In this document: positions 43,414-54,302 of the stretch, one piece after another | Layout of the letters: every line of letters starts with the position of its first letter | Position numbering within the stretch: the stretch's first letter is position 1 | NCBI GenBank assembly: GCA_034670405.1 | Contig: JAXDDX010000171.1 | Span: 1 to 64,000 of the forward strand | Direction of reading: 5' to 3' | DNA length: 64,000 nucleotides | DNA from: Hoplostethus atlanticus | Lineage: Eukaryota; Chordata; Actinopteri; Trachichthyiformes; Trachichthyidae | Made by a program: the position numbers and the translations under genes | The notes under the pieces: generated by a model | Database searches by the model: none | What the model was told of the DNA's origin: nothing | What the model saw: the letters and a program-made list of their open reading frames with translations, nothing else

Positions 43414-46400
43414 AAATAGTTTTCAGAATAATATTGATTTCATAGTATCAATACTCAGATTTCTTTGACAAACACATAAATTGGTCCATACATCATCAAT
43501 TTCTTAATACCATACAGTGACTATGAGGACAAGACCGATAACCTGTGTTGTTCCGTAAGTAAATTGTCTGAATTATGCTCACTGTCCACACTGACAATGC
43601 AAAACCTATACTAAATCTGCACATGACACCAAATCCCAAGCTGCACAAAAAGAGAATGACTAAAAAGGTATGGCCATAGCTTTTATGGCACAGTCTGTGT
43701 ACCAAAAGAGGTGAAAATAAAAGGTAAAATAAAAAAAACATAGTAGGCTAAATGAGAAAAAGAACTGGGGGATCTTATCATCATCAGAAATAAAACTACT
43801 CTATTCTTCTAAATCTAATACTGTCTTATTCAAATCATTTCTGTGTTTTTACTTTAATAGCATGAAATGCAGTTTTTAATTTCAAATGTACTGTTAAAAA
43901 ACATTATCTTGACTCTGAAGTGGAAATATTTACCTAATCTTTTAAAGAGGAGTCTATTTATATGGTAGTCTAAAATAACTCCTTTCCATCCTTTATATTT
44001 TTACAATATATACACTATATTTACTGAGACAACACACAAACGATAAAATACATCGTGAGCAAGGTATTCCGCTGCATGCTCAGCTCCAGGCCTATGGAGA
44101 GATGATGAAGAAGAGAGGGTCATCAGCAGGCGCTTGTAAAATGATAGAACCAACAGTGAGACTACGTAGAGTTGACAATCAATGAGATAAGACATTATGC
44201 ATCAGATGAATTGGTAAATTACAGTGCAGCTATCGTCGGACAATACTAGTCATGGAATTTGCCAGTTAAGGGTTATTTTACTCCTATTTTAAGTGAGTTT
44301 GAAAACTTTTGAAAAAGGGGATAGAAATTCATATGAATTTTATTTCTGTAATATTAATAAATTCAAATTATACTCACATTTCTGTGTCATCTTTTGTCTG
44401 GTCTGTGGCCTGTTGCAGTGAATGTTATAGTTGAGGGCAGTGAGTAGAACTCTTGCTTCGTACACTGGCAGTGTGAAAGAATGTTTGCTGGCATACATCA
44501 GGATGTGGTTCAGGAATGCCGCAAGTTCAACAGTACATCTATGTCGACATTAAGATTAAGAAAAATCATGAAGCACGTATTATATATATAATATATATAA
44601 TATAAATATTTATTTCTCCCTCATGGGTTGTAGTACATTTTCCACAGGCTCTGATGGTCAATTGTGGTGGTGGCAGGCTACGATGGGGGGTCGTTAAAAC
44701 GGGGAAGTGCATCTTACGTGACTGCAGTTCGTTTCAAGGTGAAATCCTCTTCCCTTTACCGTTTTGCCCTGGAAAAGGCTTTGCTTGTAAGTTCGCCTTT
44801 TATATCTTTCATAACTACATTGTATATGTATATGCTTTGTTTACATGTTATTTTGAGTGTAAGGTGTTCAATTTCACTTTTGCATCAGTCAGGTATTAGA
44901 AAATAATACTTTTTGTCCCCCCTCTGCTTGTATTTGAGATGAAGGAGCAAATCTGTGTTGATGCAACCGTAAAATGGTCACAGAATTAAAAACAAAAAGA
45001 GAGGTAGGTTGGCCCTCCAGGGTTGTATAGCGTTTACTTTCTCCGGATAATAATAATGACCTGTTGATAATATAATATAATAATGACTTCAAACATGATT
45101 ATTCTACATTCATATAACCTTTTAAAAATAAAACATACAGTATCACATACCTGAGGTACTCATTAAACTGCTAGAGGAACAACTTTGACAGCTTTCAGTG
45201 TCAACAATCAAAGTCAGCATCACATCAATGGAGTAGAACTAGACCCACAATTTTTAATCACATCTAATTTTATTTGAATATTTGTTTTATTTTACTAATT
45301 TGGTTTAAAGAGATAAACACTGTGTTTAGCTGAACCTCCCATGAGGCCACACAAAGTGACCATTGGGTGATAATTAACTGTATGCAACCCTGTTCCCTAA
45401 GGCCTGTGGTTCACCACAGTACAGAAGATACACCAGGGACCTCATGGAATAGGTGGGCATTAGGGAGGGCAGAAGAACTAATGATGTCCTTTATAATCAC
45501 ATATCACTCATGGCCTACTGTGCTATACACAGTAGTTGTTATGAAAGGTGTCTAAATTAGTCTTAAAGTCAGGTAAAATATTACATCACCTCTATTTCAT
45601 ACAAATCCCTCTGAGACACAAAAACACAAACACATTCCTGTATTCAGAGAGTTCAAAGAGAATAGAGTCAACATGCTGAATATAGAATAGCATTCATCAA
45701 GACGGCTCAGTAGTGTATTCTAGCGTCCTGGTACCACCTCTCTCTGTATCACCATCAGACTCAACCCAACTTTGCCCCTGCTATTTAATGCCTGCGTGCC
45801 TAACATCTTACTAATACCTCCCTACCTTCAACCTCACATTAACTTTGAACAATGCAACCTGTATGTCATGAAAATAGAGCCCAATGAATCATTTGGTTCA
45901 GTGCACTTGTATGTCTCCCCTGTTTAATACTTGTGCCTAAAGAAATGTCTTAAAGTGGACTACAGTGCCTGGTTTCCAGAATATATGCCAAATACACTTA
46001 TTTAACTATTTTAATGATTTAACTTTCATGATTGACTGAGGTCTTGATACAAGGACTGACAATGCTCACAATCACCGATAGCTTAACATTGTTGAGGTTG
46101 TAAAAGGTTTGTTAACATTCACAATGCGTATAGACACTGGGCTAAAACTGTCACTAACACTATCTGTCACTATGTTATCATATACATACATATCAAATAC
46201 TTATTGTAAAACTCTATTCCTAAATATCGCTAAAAATGAAAGCAACCACATCATGGAATGCTTTTTCTTTATTTTATTTTACAGGAAGGTAACACAGGGA
46301 GGGCAAACGGACACAAACACTTAACCATGCCTATATACCACAACCGCCTGGACTGTGCAAAAATATTTGTAGAAATGGCATGGGGAGAGTAGCCAGCTTT

Positions 46401-46838
46401 CTGATATTGTTTAGAGTTCAGTTTTCCAGCATGCCTTACCCCCGTACCCACCGGACACGCAAGCGGACGCGCACGCACACGCGCGCTGCTGCGCTTCACT
46501 TCCGCTCCCATGTTAACGAATGCCGCGGTTCCCACCGGGCGCATGGCAGGCGGGCGGATGGCTCGCGGACGTGGAGCAGTCTAACTAAATGCTGTCCCTT
46601 TTATATGCAAACCAGGCAATTGGGGTGTGTTGGAAGCCATTCACAGTAAATTGTGGGCATGGTCAGAAGGCTCGTGCACATGCGCACAATTTCAGGATGA
46701 TTGAGATGTATGAGGAAAAAACACGTGGGAACAGACGTACGTGGGGTTTTATACATCTGATGAAAAGACTGCATATGCATATGCATGTTTCCTGTTTCTA
46801 CACCTAAATATACACAGAGTTTTATACATTTGGCCCCT
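43414..46838. other. Intergenic stretch between receptors, mostly unique
   Basis: No gene is seen in 3.4 kb. An AT run lies at about 44579-44608. A GC- and CG-rich patch (46430-46580) includes an ACGCGCACGCACACGCGCG run. The right end reads TTTATACATTTGGCCCC (46820-46837), which on the minus strand resembles the GGGGCC...TTTATAAA ends of Harbinger-like elements; no partner end was found. Confidence 0.45.
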
Positions 46839-46841
46839 GGT

Positions 46842-47283
46842 TGGCATGGAGCTGTCTGTCAGCTGTCTGCCAAGCCTCCCATTGTCACCGCCATAGAATC
46901 GTGGTTAGACTCATTACAACTCAGGTTGCTCTGTCTGTGCCAATATTACCTGCCCTAATTTCATTTAACTTTGTTGTACATATATTCATCTATCATTATT
47001 CTTTGTGTGTTTAATTACTTAATAAATCTTTATATTTATAAAGAAATTACTATTGTGTGTTATTGATATATATGCTGGACATGATGGTAAGAGAATCCCT
47101 GAAAACGAGGGCTTCTGATTATTAGACTGATATTATTATAAAGAGACTATTCCAGTGTAAACTGGTGGTGCCCAGAGAGTGTTAATTAATCAGCTATTGA
47201 TTAATAAAAAAATAACTAAAATAATTATCAATTTTCATAATTGATCAAATGTGTCATATTTCATAATGAAGCAACACGCTACA
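46842..47283 (+). mobile_element. LTR-like repeat, truncated copy 3 (fossil)
   Basis: Matches the right-hand 440 bp of the repeat at 33648-35129 in the same orientation (GTTGTACATAT, AATAAATCTTTATATTTAT, GACTATTCCAGTGTAAACTGG, and the CACGCTACA end). The left part is absent. Confidence 0.7.
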
Positions 47284-48306
47284 ATTACAAAGGTTCATCA
47301 CAAAATAACTCCTGGAATGCATTGGACATCACAGATTGATGATATATAACATAATATCTGAGGGTGGAATTTTACTTTCATGGCATTAAGTCAAGGAGAG
47401 TGGAGAGTATCCAATTTGTATCCAATTTGGTGACATTAGGGTGGCATCTGTGCTGTTTGTGGATAATGTCTGATGTCATCCTTAAAGCAGCATCAGATGG
47501 TGATCATCAAGTGTACTGGAATGGTTTGCAGCTGAGTGTGATTTGGTTAACACTCAAATTACAGTTAGTTAGATATTTACAAATTTAGAACTTCTACAAT
47601 TTCATCGCTTACAAAGCTATCTCCGTCGACTCATCTTCACTGCTGAATTTATCTTCAGCAAACATAGCAACCACTTGCTGAAAGGTGGTGTTTTTGAGTT
47701 TTATAGCTAAAAAAGGTTTTTCTTTCTTTACTTTTGATTTCTCTTGTCTCTCTTCTCTCATTCATATGTGGCATTCCCAAGGACACTCCTTGTCAATCAC
47801 TCTTACACACCAATAATTACTATGTTACAGCGATGTAATAAATGTCTGACAACGCCATCCTCACTTATAGGAGTGAGGGAACCTCAAGGTTATTTATCGC
47901 CCAACAAAACAATCCCGCTCAGGTAAAGGCCCAGAATGAACTGAACAGAGGCTGCTGTATCAAAAATAACCATATTTTATTAAAGGGGACATATTATGGA
48001 AACGGTAGCAGAGTAGCAGAGAAAAAGTGAAATCTGGAAGTCACCCCCTTTTTCTGTAGTTTCTTTTTTCAAAAAATGGTCCAAAAAACAGGCCGTTTTG
48101 AAAAGTCGCCCGTTTAGACGTCATAACGGGCCATTGTTAGCATAATCCAACCCCTCTCAGAGCATGTCCACCCCCAGGTGAATAACCACTCCCATTTACC
48201 TCGTCTCAAAATGCAGCGCCGCAAGCCGTTGCTTATGGTGCATTCCATTGTACTCGGAAGTCGATAATTCCGAGTCGGTATTCCCAACTTTCAATCTAAA
48301 TGTGTT
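47284..48306. other. Intergenic stretch with two possible DNA-element ends
   Basis: No gene. TTAAAGGGGACATATTATGG at 47979-47998 resembles the TTAA-flanked end of piggyBac-like MITEs of fish, but its partner is not visible. GGTGCATTCCATTGTACTCGG at 48238-48258 followed by AAGTCGATAATTCCGAGTCGG looks like another terminal repeat, possibly belonging to the THAP relic beyond the LINE. Confidence 0.35.
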
Positions 48307-48555
48307 CCAGTGCTCTTGTTCTGCACCTCCTGGTGAATAAGTCCTGCAGGGTGGGGAGTGTACTTTACTCTCTGCAGAGCCTTCCTGTCCTGAGCGGAGC
48401 TATTGCCAAACCAGGCAGTGATGCTTCCTGTCAGGATGCTCTCTACAGCTTCAGAGTAGAAGGACTGAAGGATCCTCCGAGAGACTTTGAATTTCCTCAG
48501 TTGCCTGAGGTGGTAAAGGCGCTGCCTTGCCTTTCTTACCAGAGTGTCTGTGTGT

Positions 48556-48862
48556 CGCCTATTTGTCATCAATTATTTGTATGAGCTCTTGTTTATTGGA
48601 TCTTGTTTATTTGATACACTTATTTGTCTTAGCTCTTGCTCATTTGATTTTCTCATTTGTCTCATTTGTTTAAGAAAAGTAGGTAGCTAACATATTGCAC
48701 TTTTACCTTAGCGCTAGTTATGCTCTTAGTTGCTTATTTAGGAAGGAAATACACTTAAGATTTCTGGTGATTAGTAGTTTTCTTGCCTACCTATGTTGAA
48801 TGCACTTATTGTAAGTCGCTTTGTATAAAAGCGTCTGCTAAATGCCTGTAATGTAATGTAAT
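48556..48862 (+). mobile_element. L2-tailed SINE or LINE 3' fragment, copy 2
   Basis: The right part (from about 48688) is nearly the same as 22688-22871 (GTTATGCTCTTAGTTGC, TTCTTGCCTACCTATGTTG, GTATAAAAGCGTCTGCTAAA, (TGTAA)n). The left 130 bp add a TTGTTTATTTG-rich region absent from copy 1. It interrupts the C-terminal part of LINE copy 2. Confidence 0.75.
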
Positions 48863-50710
48863 GTGTTGTCCATGTCAGATCTTCGGTGATGTGGACTCCC
48901 AGGTATTTATACCTGCTCACCCTCTCCACAGTAGTCCCATTAATCCCCAATGGTGTGTACGTCCTCTGTTGTTGTGCCCTCCTAAAGTCCACAATCAGCT
49001 CCTTAGTTTTGGTGACATTCAAGAGGAGGCTGTTGTCCTGGCACCAGAGTGACAGGTCAGCGACTTCCTCCAGGTAGGCCTTCTCATCATTGTTAGAGAT
49101 CAGGCCCACCACCACTGTGTCATCCGCAAACTTAATGATGGAGTTGGAGCTGAACCTGGCCACACAGTCGTGTGTACAGGGAGTACAGTAGGGGGCTGAG
49201 GACACAACCCTGTGTTCAGGGTGAGGGGGTTGGAGGTGTGTCTGCCCACCCTGACCACCTGGGGCCTGGCGGTCAGGAAGTCCAGGATCCAGGCACACAG
49301 GGGGGTGTTCAGTCCCAGCTCAATCAACTTGCCGGCCAGTCTGGTGGGGACTATGGTGTTGAAAGCTGAACTATAATCAATGAACAGCAGTCTCACATAG
49401 CCCTCCTTCCGGCTGTCAAGATGAGAGAGTGTGGTGTGCAGTACCTGGGAGACAGCATCATCCGTGGATCTGTTGGGACGATAAGCAAACTGCAGCGGGT
49501 CCATGGAGCAAGGGAGGAAGGCGCAGATGTAGTCCTTAATCAGCCTCTCAAAGCATTTCATGACCGCCAAGGTGTGGGCCACCGGTCGGTAGTCATTCAA
49601 GCATGCTGGAGAAGCATTCTTAGGCACAGGGACAATAGTGGATCTCTTGAAGCAGGCGGGGACCACAGACTCAGCCAGGGAGAGGTTGAATATTGTGGTG
49701 TACACTGGAGCTAGCTGATTAGCACAGGTCTTCAGTACTCGCCCAGATATGCCATCTGGGCCTGCAGCTTTTCCGGTGTTCACCCTCGTCAGAGCCCTCC
49801 TCACACTGTGCTCAGTCACAGAGAGTGTGTGTTCATCCCTAGCGGTAGAACTCACTTCGGCCACGTCAACAGTGTTGTTGTTAGCCGGCGAGCTAGCGCT
49901 GTTGTTGCTAGCCTCAAACCATGCATAAAATGAGTTCAGGTTGTCCGCTAGGGCACTCACAATAGCGGGGGGTCTGCCCTGGTAGTCGGTTATAGTCCGT
50001 AGCCCCTGCCATAGGCGTCTGGTGTCGCACTGCTCTATCTGCGACTCCACTCTGTCTCTGTACCTCCTCTTGGCTTCCTTCATCGCCCTTCTCAGTCCGT
50101 AGGACGCTGCCTTGTGCTCGTCCATGTTGCCAGATACAAGACCGGAGTTATAGGCAGCAGTATGGGCGTTCAAAGCGTCGCGGATGGATCTATCAACCCA
50201 CGGTTTTTGGTTAGGAAAGGACCTAACTTTTACCATGGGGACGATGGTGTCGGATAGCGTTGCTATGAAGCTCGTAACTACTTCCGTAAACTCGCTGACG
50301 TCCCTGGAACTGGATTGGAACATGTCCCAGTTGACATCACACAGAGCGTCCTGTAGCTCGGCCTCTGATTGGTCGGACCACCGCTTTACATCACTCGTCA
50401 CTACTGCTTCCCATGCTATCCTTTGTTTATACTCCGGTAGCAGGAAAATGGCGGCATGGTTTGATTTGCCGAACGGAGGGAGAGAAACAGCCTTGTAGCC
50501 TCTCTTGAACGGTGTATAGCAGTGGTCCAAGGTTATTTCCCCTCTGGTAGCACACGTAATGTGCTGATGGAAGTTCGGCATGACTTTTTTTAGGTTCGCC
50601 CTATTAAAGTCCCCAGCCACCACCATACCCGCGTCGGGATGTTCATGTAGGTCCGATAGTGCTACGTCGGTGTCCGCTTGTGGTGGTATGTAGACGGCTG
50701 TGGTGATGAC

Positions 50711-51229
50711 TAGGGGTGGGCGATATGACTTCAAATCAATATCAGGATTATTTCAAACTTTTACCTCGATTACGATTAATGAACGATTATTTTATTTGTT
50801 TTATTTTGAAAATTGACCGGATGCTCTATGCTGTTCCTGTGTCTGACTTCCTGCCCGGCTTGACACATTAGCTAGCGGCTCGCAAAAAACGAACGGTCAA
50901 AACCTGTCTGAACACGGCGTTAGTTGGACGGGGCGGAGGGACGTGACTGAATACGACGTAGTATTTTTTTAAGGGGACAGTTCATGAACGCACGCATTGG
51001 GGAAAGTATTTGGCCTATTCATTCGCGGGAAAGTGATGTTACGTCTGATGCGCGCACACACACACACACAGACACTCACACTGTGCGTTGCTTTGCTAAC
51101 TGGTGCTTCTAGACGTTCCTCGTTCTTGTAGCCTAAATAACAATCGAAATCAACGATTTAGAAAATTTGCCACGATTACATAATTGAAATGACAATTACG
51201 ATTGTAAACACGATTATCGCCCACCCTTA
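50711..51229. mobile_element. hAT MITE with 8-bp duplication
   Basis: The ends are TAGGGGTGGGCGATAT on the left and TAAGGGTGGGCGATAA read inward from 51229. GTGATGAC is duplicated perfectly (50703-50710 and 51230-51237). 519 bp, with an (AC)n tract near 51055 and no coding capacity. Copy 1 of the LINE has the uninterrupted site (CGGTCATCACCACAGCC), which confirms the insertion. Confidence 0.95.
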
Positions 51230-51928
51230 GTGATGACCGAGCTGAACTCCCGGGGAAGGTAGGATGGATGGCATGAGATCGTCAGATGCTCCAGGTTTGA
51301 CGAGCAGGAACGAGAAAGAGTCTTAATGTCCTTGGGGTTGCACCACTTGTTGTTGGTCATGAAGCAAACCCCTCCACCCTTACCATTTACCAGACTCTTC
51401 CGTTCTATCCACACGGAAAACAGAGAAGGACTCGGTTGGGCATATGACTCGATCCGGCACCAGCGGGGTCAGCCATGTTTCCATCAGACAAAAGACGTTA
51501 CAATCCCTCATGTCCCATTGGAATCTAATCCTCGCCCTAACATCATCCAACGTATTTTCCAGAGACTGGACGTTAGCAAGAAGGATGCTGGGCAGAGGTG
51601 GACGGTGGGCTTGAACTCTCAGTCTGTTCCGAATTCCGCTCCGTTTTCCTCGATGTTTTCTCCTTCGTCTCCCCAGAGATGCATCTCCACTGTTGTTGTT
51701 GTGGCTCGCTCGTAAGATCTCCGCCGGCCACGCTGGGTCGATAGAAAAAGTGGACAAAAACCTTTGTTTTACGCAAAAGTGTATGTCCAAAAGTGTGCTA
51801 CGTTCGTAGAATGTTAGTGCCGATGTGTTTGTGCAAAAAAAGATATCAAAAACAAACACAAAAACTAAAAAAACGCACAATCTCCGCGGAGCTGCCACGA
51901 CGGCATCTAGACACGGCCGCGCCATCGA

Positions 51929-52410
51929 CCAGTGTCTTGTAACGTTGAGCTCAAATCAACCGAATTACATTACAAATGTAAACTACAAAGTTGGATCTTG
52001 CCCGAGTTTCCGACTGGGAATTCTGACTTGAATGACTGTTCTATTGCGCCTTTCCGTGTCGGAGGCCGTTTTTTCAGAGTACAATTACTTTGCGAACAGT
52101 GGAGCTACAACAACATGTCTACGACCAGATCCCAACTCTCCAGTTGTTCTGTTGTAGGATGCAGGCAGCAACATAGATCCCTGCAGTCTCCCAACACACG
52201 AAAATGCCAGGACAGAGTGGATTCATTTCATTTTTAACGGCAACGTCCCAGCTACAGTTAGCTAATTTTTGTAGCCTATGTGTCTGATAATCACTCGTTG
52301 GACTGCTTGAGCAACGAGGCAGGATTAGCATCTAAATTGAAGCTTAAAGATGGAGCAATTCATACGGTACGTGACCCATCTGCAAACTTGGAATCAGTAA
52401 GTGTCACCAT
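51929..52410 (+). pseudogene. THAP-domain relic, interrupted by the LINE
   Basis: An open frame from about 52114 reads MSTTRSQLSSCSVVGCRQQH, the N-terminus of a THAP zinc finger (C-x4-C here). A shifted frame then gives IFNGNVPATVS, with stops in place of the expected residues. About 52285-52370 gives NHSLDCLSNEAGLASKLKLK, then DGAIHTVRDP, the usual THAP end with the Cys-x2-His region decayed. Upstream lie terminal-repeat-like bases at 48238-48300 on the other side of the LINE, so this may be a THAP-bearing DNA transposon (P or Kolobok type) rather than a host gene. No catalytic domain is seen. Confidence 0.6.
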
Positions 52411-54060
52411 GTTTTTATTTTATTTGCAAGGTAGTCTAGTTAGTATATCCGACAACTCGTTAGCTAATGAGCTAGCGGGACTAGCCACGGGCTTATTGGG
52501 TGTGGAAGAAGTAAGAAAACTAAAGCTGGAGTCAGGACACATGTTAGTTATTGGTTGGAGTTATTGGTTGGAGTCAGGACTCATCTTAAAGTTATTTGTT
52601 GGGACCAGTGTCTGTTTTATAAGTCTGTCGAACGTGTCCGGCTCGGTAAACTATAGCCACCATTAGTACAATCGCCTCTTATGATTATTTGCGCTGCGCA
52701 CAATATATTGGCTAACTAGCTCAACAAAATTGTTAATCCTAGCTTGTCTGCAAGTTGTATTCAATAAGCTTATGGACATGAGCCATAAACAGACAGCAGA
52801 AAGTGTCGCTCACACACCCACATACACAAACACAACGCACGAAAGTACACTATTACACCGAATTGTTATCATTGGGTCAGACTCCGGCTCAAACATGTAC
52901 GGTCTCAGTGTTGGTCCTGGAGCGGCCGCCATGGTTATGGTAAATTATGGCGTCAAGCTTATTTGTTTACCTTGAGCAGCATGGGCGCTCTGCTCCCCGC
53001 CCCCACCAGGCGATTGGCTGCCTCACGCCTACTTAAAAATAAACACGCTAAACACAGCAAACAGGGGTCCAGTAACTATACGGCACTCAACCTGCGACCT
53101 CAACTCCCCCCCCCCCCCCCCCAGGCCTCACATGAGAGGGAGCAAGTAGAGCTGTGGGATCATCTTGGCACATGATTAGCACAGGCCTCATGGGTTTGTG
53201 ACTGAGATGACTAATATTGACGTGGCAGTCCACAATAGAATGAATAACACATAGGCTTACAGTATTTACTTATTTAGGTATTGTCCCTCATTGAACCCAA
53301 GGGCTGAAGACACTGGTATTGTCTGGACTGTCTTTTCCAAGCCAAATTTAGAGTGAGTTTCAGGTTATCATCCCTCCAAAGTTGATCAACATTGGACCAG
53401 TGGTGGTGGTTCAAATTTCCTCCCCTGCAAAGGTCCGAACCATCATAATGTTAAACTTGCACTGTGATTCAGAGGCCTATAATGTAGTCTATGATCAGCT
53501 TCAGTGTATGCATAACTGTACATTTAAAGACAATTTCGTTAATTGTAGTGAAATTGAAAATTGAAAAACCCCAACCTTAGTGAAAGTCTTTTCACTAAGG
53601 TTCATTCACAGAGCCCCTTTGAATTCATTGCATTCATGACATTTCTATGTGTCTAATATTTCATGAATACTATGTCTACTATGAAAAGTACCTCTTCATT
53701 TGCCTCGTCGGTGGAAAAAAAATCTTGTTCACTGAACTTCACACGCAAATAGAATACATTGTAAACTTTAACCCTTTGACAGACTATATCATTTCAGTAA
53801 TAATGAATGACAATCAATGGACACAGATAATGAGCTTGTTTCTGAACATTTATTGAGGTAATCACAAAATATTAAAAACATAGAGCCTGTACGAAACTGA
53901 GGCAAACATTTTCACTTGTTGCTCATGTGTCGGACTCTGGGTTTGAGTAGCAAGCTCTTTGTTTAACTTTGTAGCTTTGCATTGCCTTGAAAACCCTGTT
54001 TCCAAGCATCTTCCTCCCACGCAAGTTCCCATAGGCCGTCATAGTCAATAGCTCAACCAG
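52411..54060. other. Intergenic stretch, no gene seen
   Basis: Mostly unique-looking DNA. It holds a C run at 53106-53122, a CACTAAGG inverted pair near 53575-53602, and no domain-bearing frame. This region lies between the THAP relic and the second receptor's flank. Confidence 0.45.
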
Positions 54061-54065
54061 CCCAC

Positions 54066-54120
54066 TGATTGGCCTGCTTAAATTCCAAGCTGTTGTTGTC
54101 GTCAAAGAGAGGATATAAAC
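54066..54120 (+). promoter_or_regulatory. Possible core promoter of the second odorant receptor
   Basis: ATTGG (an inverted CCAAT box) at 54068-54072 and ATATAAA at 54113-54119 lie 45 bp apart and about 180 bp upstream of the receptor ATG. The spacing suits a TATA-type promoter with a short 5' UTR. Many odorant receptors instead start at an upstream non-coding exon, so this is only a candidate. Confidence 0.35.
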
Positions 54121-54163
54121 ACTGGAACAGACACTTTGGTAGGGATGGAGACACGCAGGCAGT

Positions 54164-54299
54164 GTGAGGTGGCTGAGGTGACACTGGGTAGGCTGGTGTT
54201 AGTGAACTTGTTTTACTATAGAGAAAATAGTGATCACTTACAAAGGTGAGGTGACTGAGGTGACACTGGGTGGGTGAACGTGTTTTACTATAGAGACAA
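54164..54299 (+). repeat. Direct duplication just before the receptor ATG
   Basis: Unit 1 (54164-54226) and unit 2 (54246-54299) share GTGAGGTGRCTGAGGTGACA, then CTGGGT, and end with TTTTACTATAGAGA. Unit 2 lacks about 9-10 bases and ends four bases before the ATG at 54303. Both contain TTTTACTATAG, which could serve as a splice acceptor. Confidence 0.8.
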
Positions 54300-54302
54300 A
54301 TC

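Larger units (their letters stand above)
48320..51925 (-). pseudogene. Endonuclease-reverse transcriptase of LINE copy 2
   Basis: In minus orientation: the start [19 protein letters not shown], then AP-type endonuclease parts ([28 protein letters not shown], where copy 1 has Asp instead of Asn at the catalytic DH pair), the linker, RT ([42 protein letters not shown]) and the C-terminal part (SRYKYLGVHI, RRILQSFYSEAVESI). It has codons near 49925-49950 (ALADNLNSFYAWFE) that copy 1 lacks. Frame breaks lie at the SPQG region (about 49200), where it has lost bases, and around 51390. The hAT element cuts the endonuclease and the SINE cuts the C-terminus. Confidence 0.8.
48320..51926 (-). mobile_element. 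CR1/L2/Rex1-group LINE, copy 2 (inverted)
   Basis: The same family as 5040-8363, reading right to left, with the identical first bases GATGGCGCGGCC at 51926. The 3' end stops within the ORF2 C-terminus (at ...GGAGGTGCAGA), so the 3' UTR and tail are absent. CCAGTGCTCTTGT (48307-48319) and CCAGTGTCTTGT (51929-51940) flank it and look like a target duplication. It carries a SINE tail (48556-48862) and a hAT MITE (50711-51229). Confidence 0.85.

Noticed and set aside
46269-46544. CpG-rich frame as a possible exon or CpG-island promoter
   Set aside because: No domain and no splice sites I trust; alternating CG/CA repeats explain the composition.
52280-52666. 128-codon frame as a separate gene
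   Set aside because: Its start is the frameshifted end of the THAP domain; the rest has no recognisable domain.
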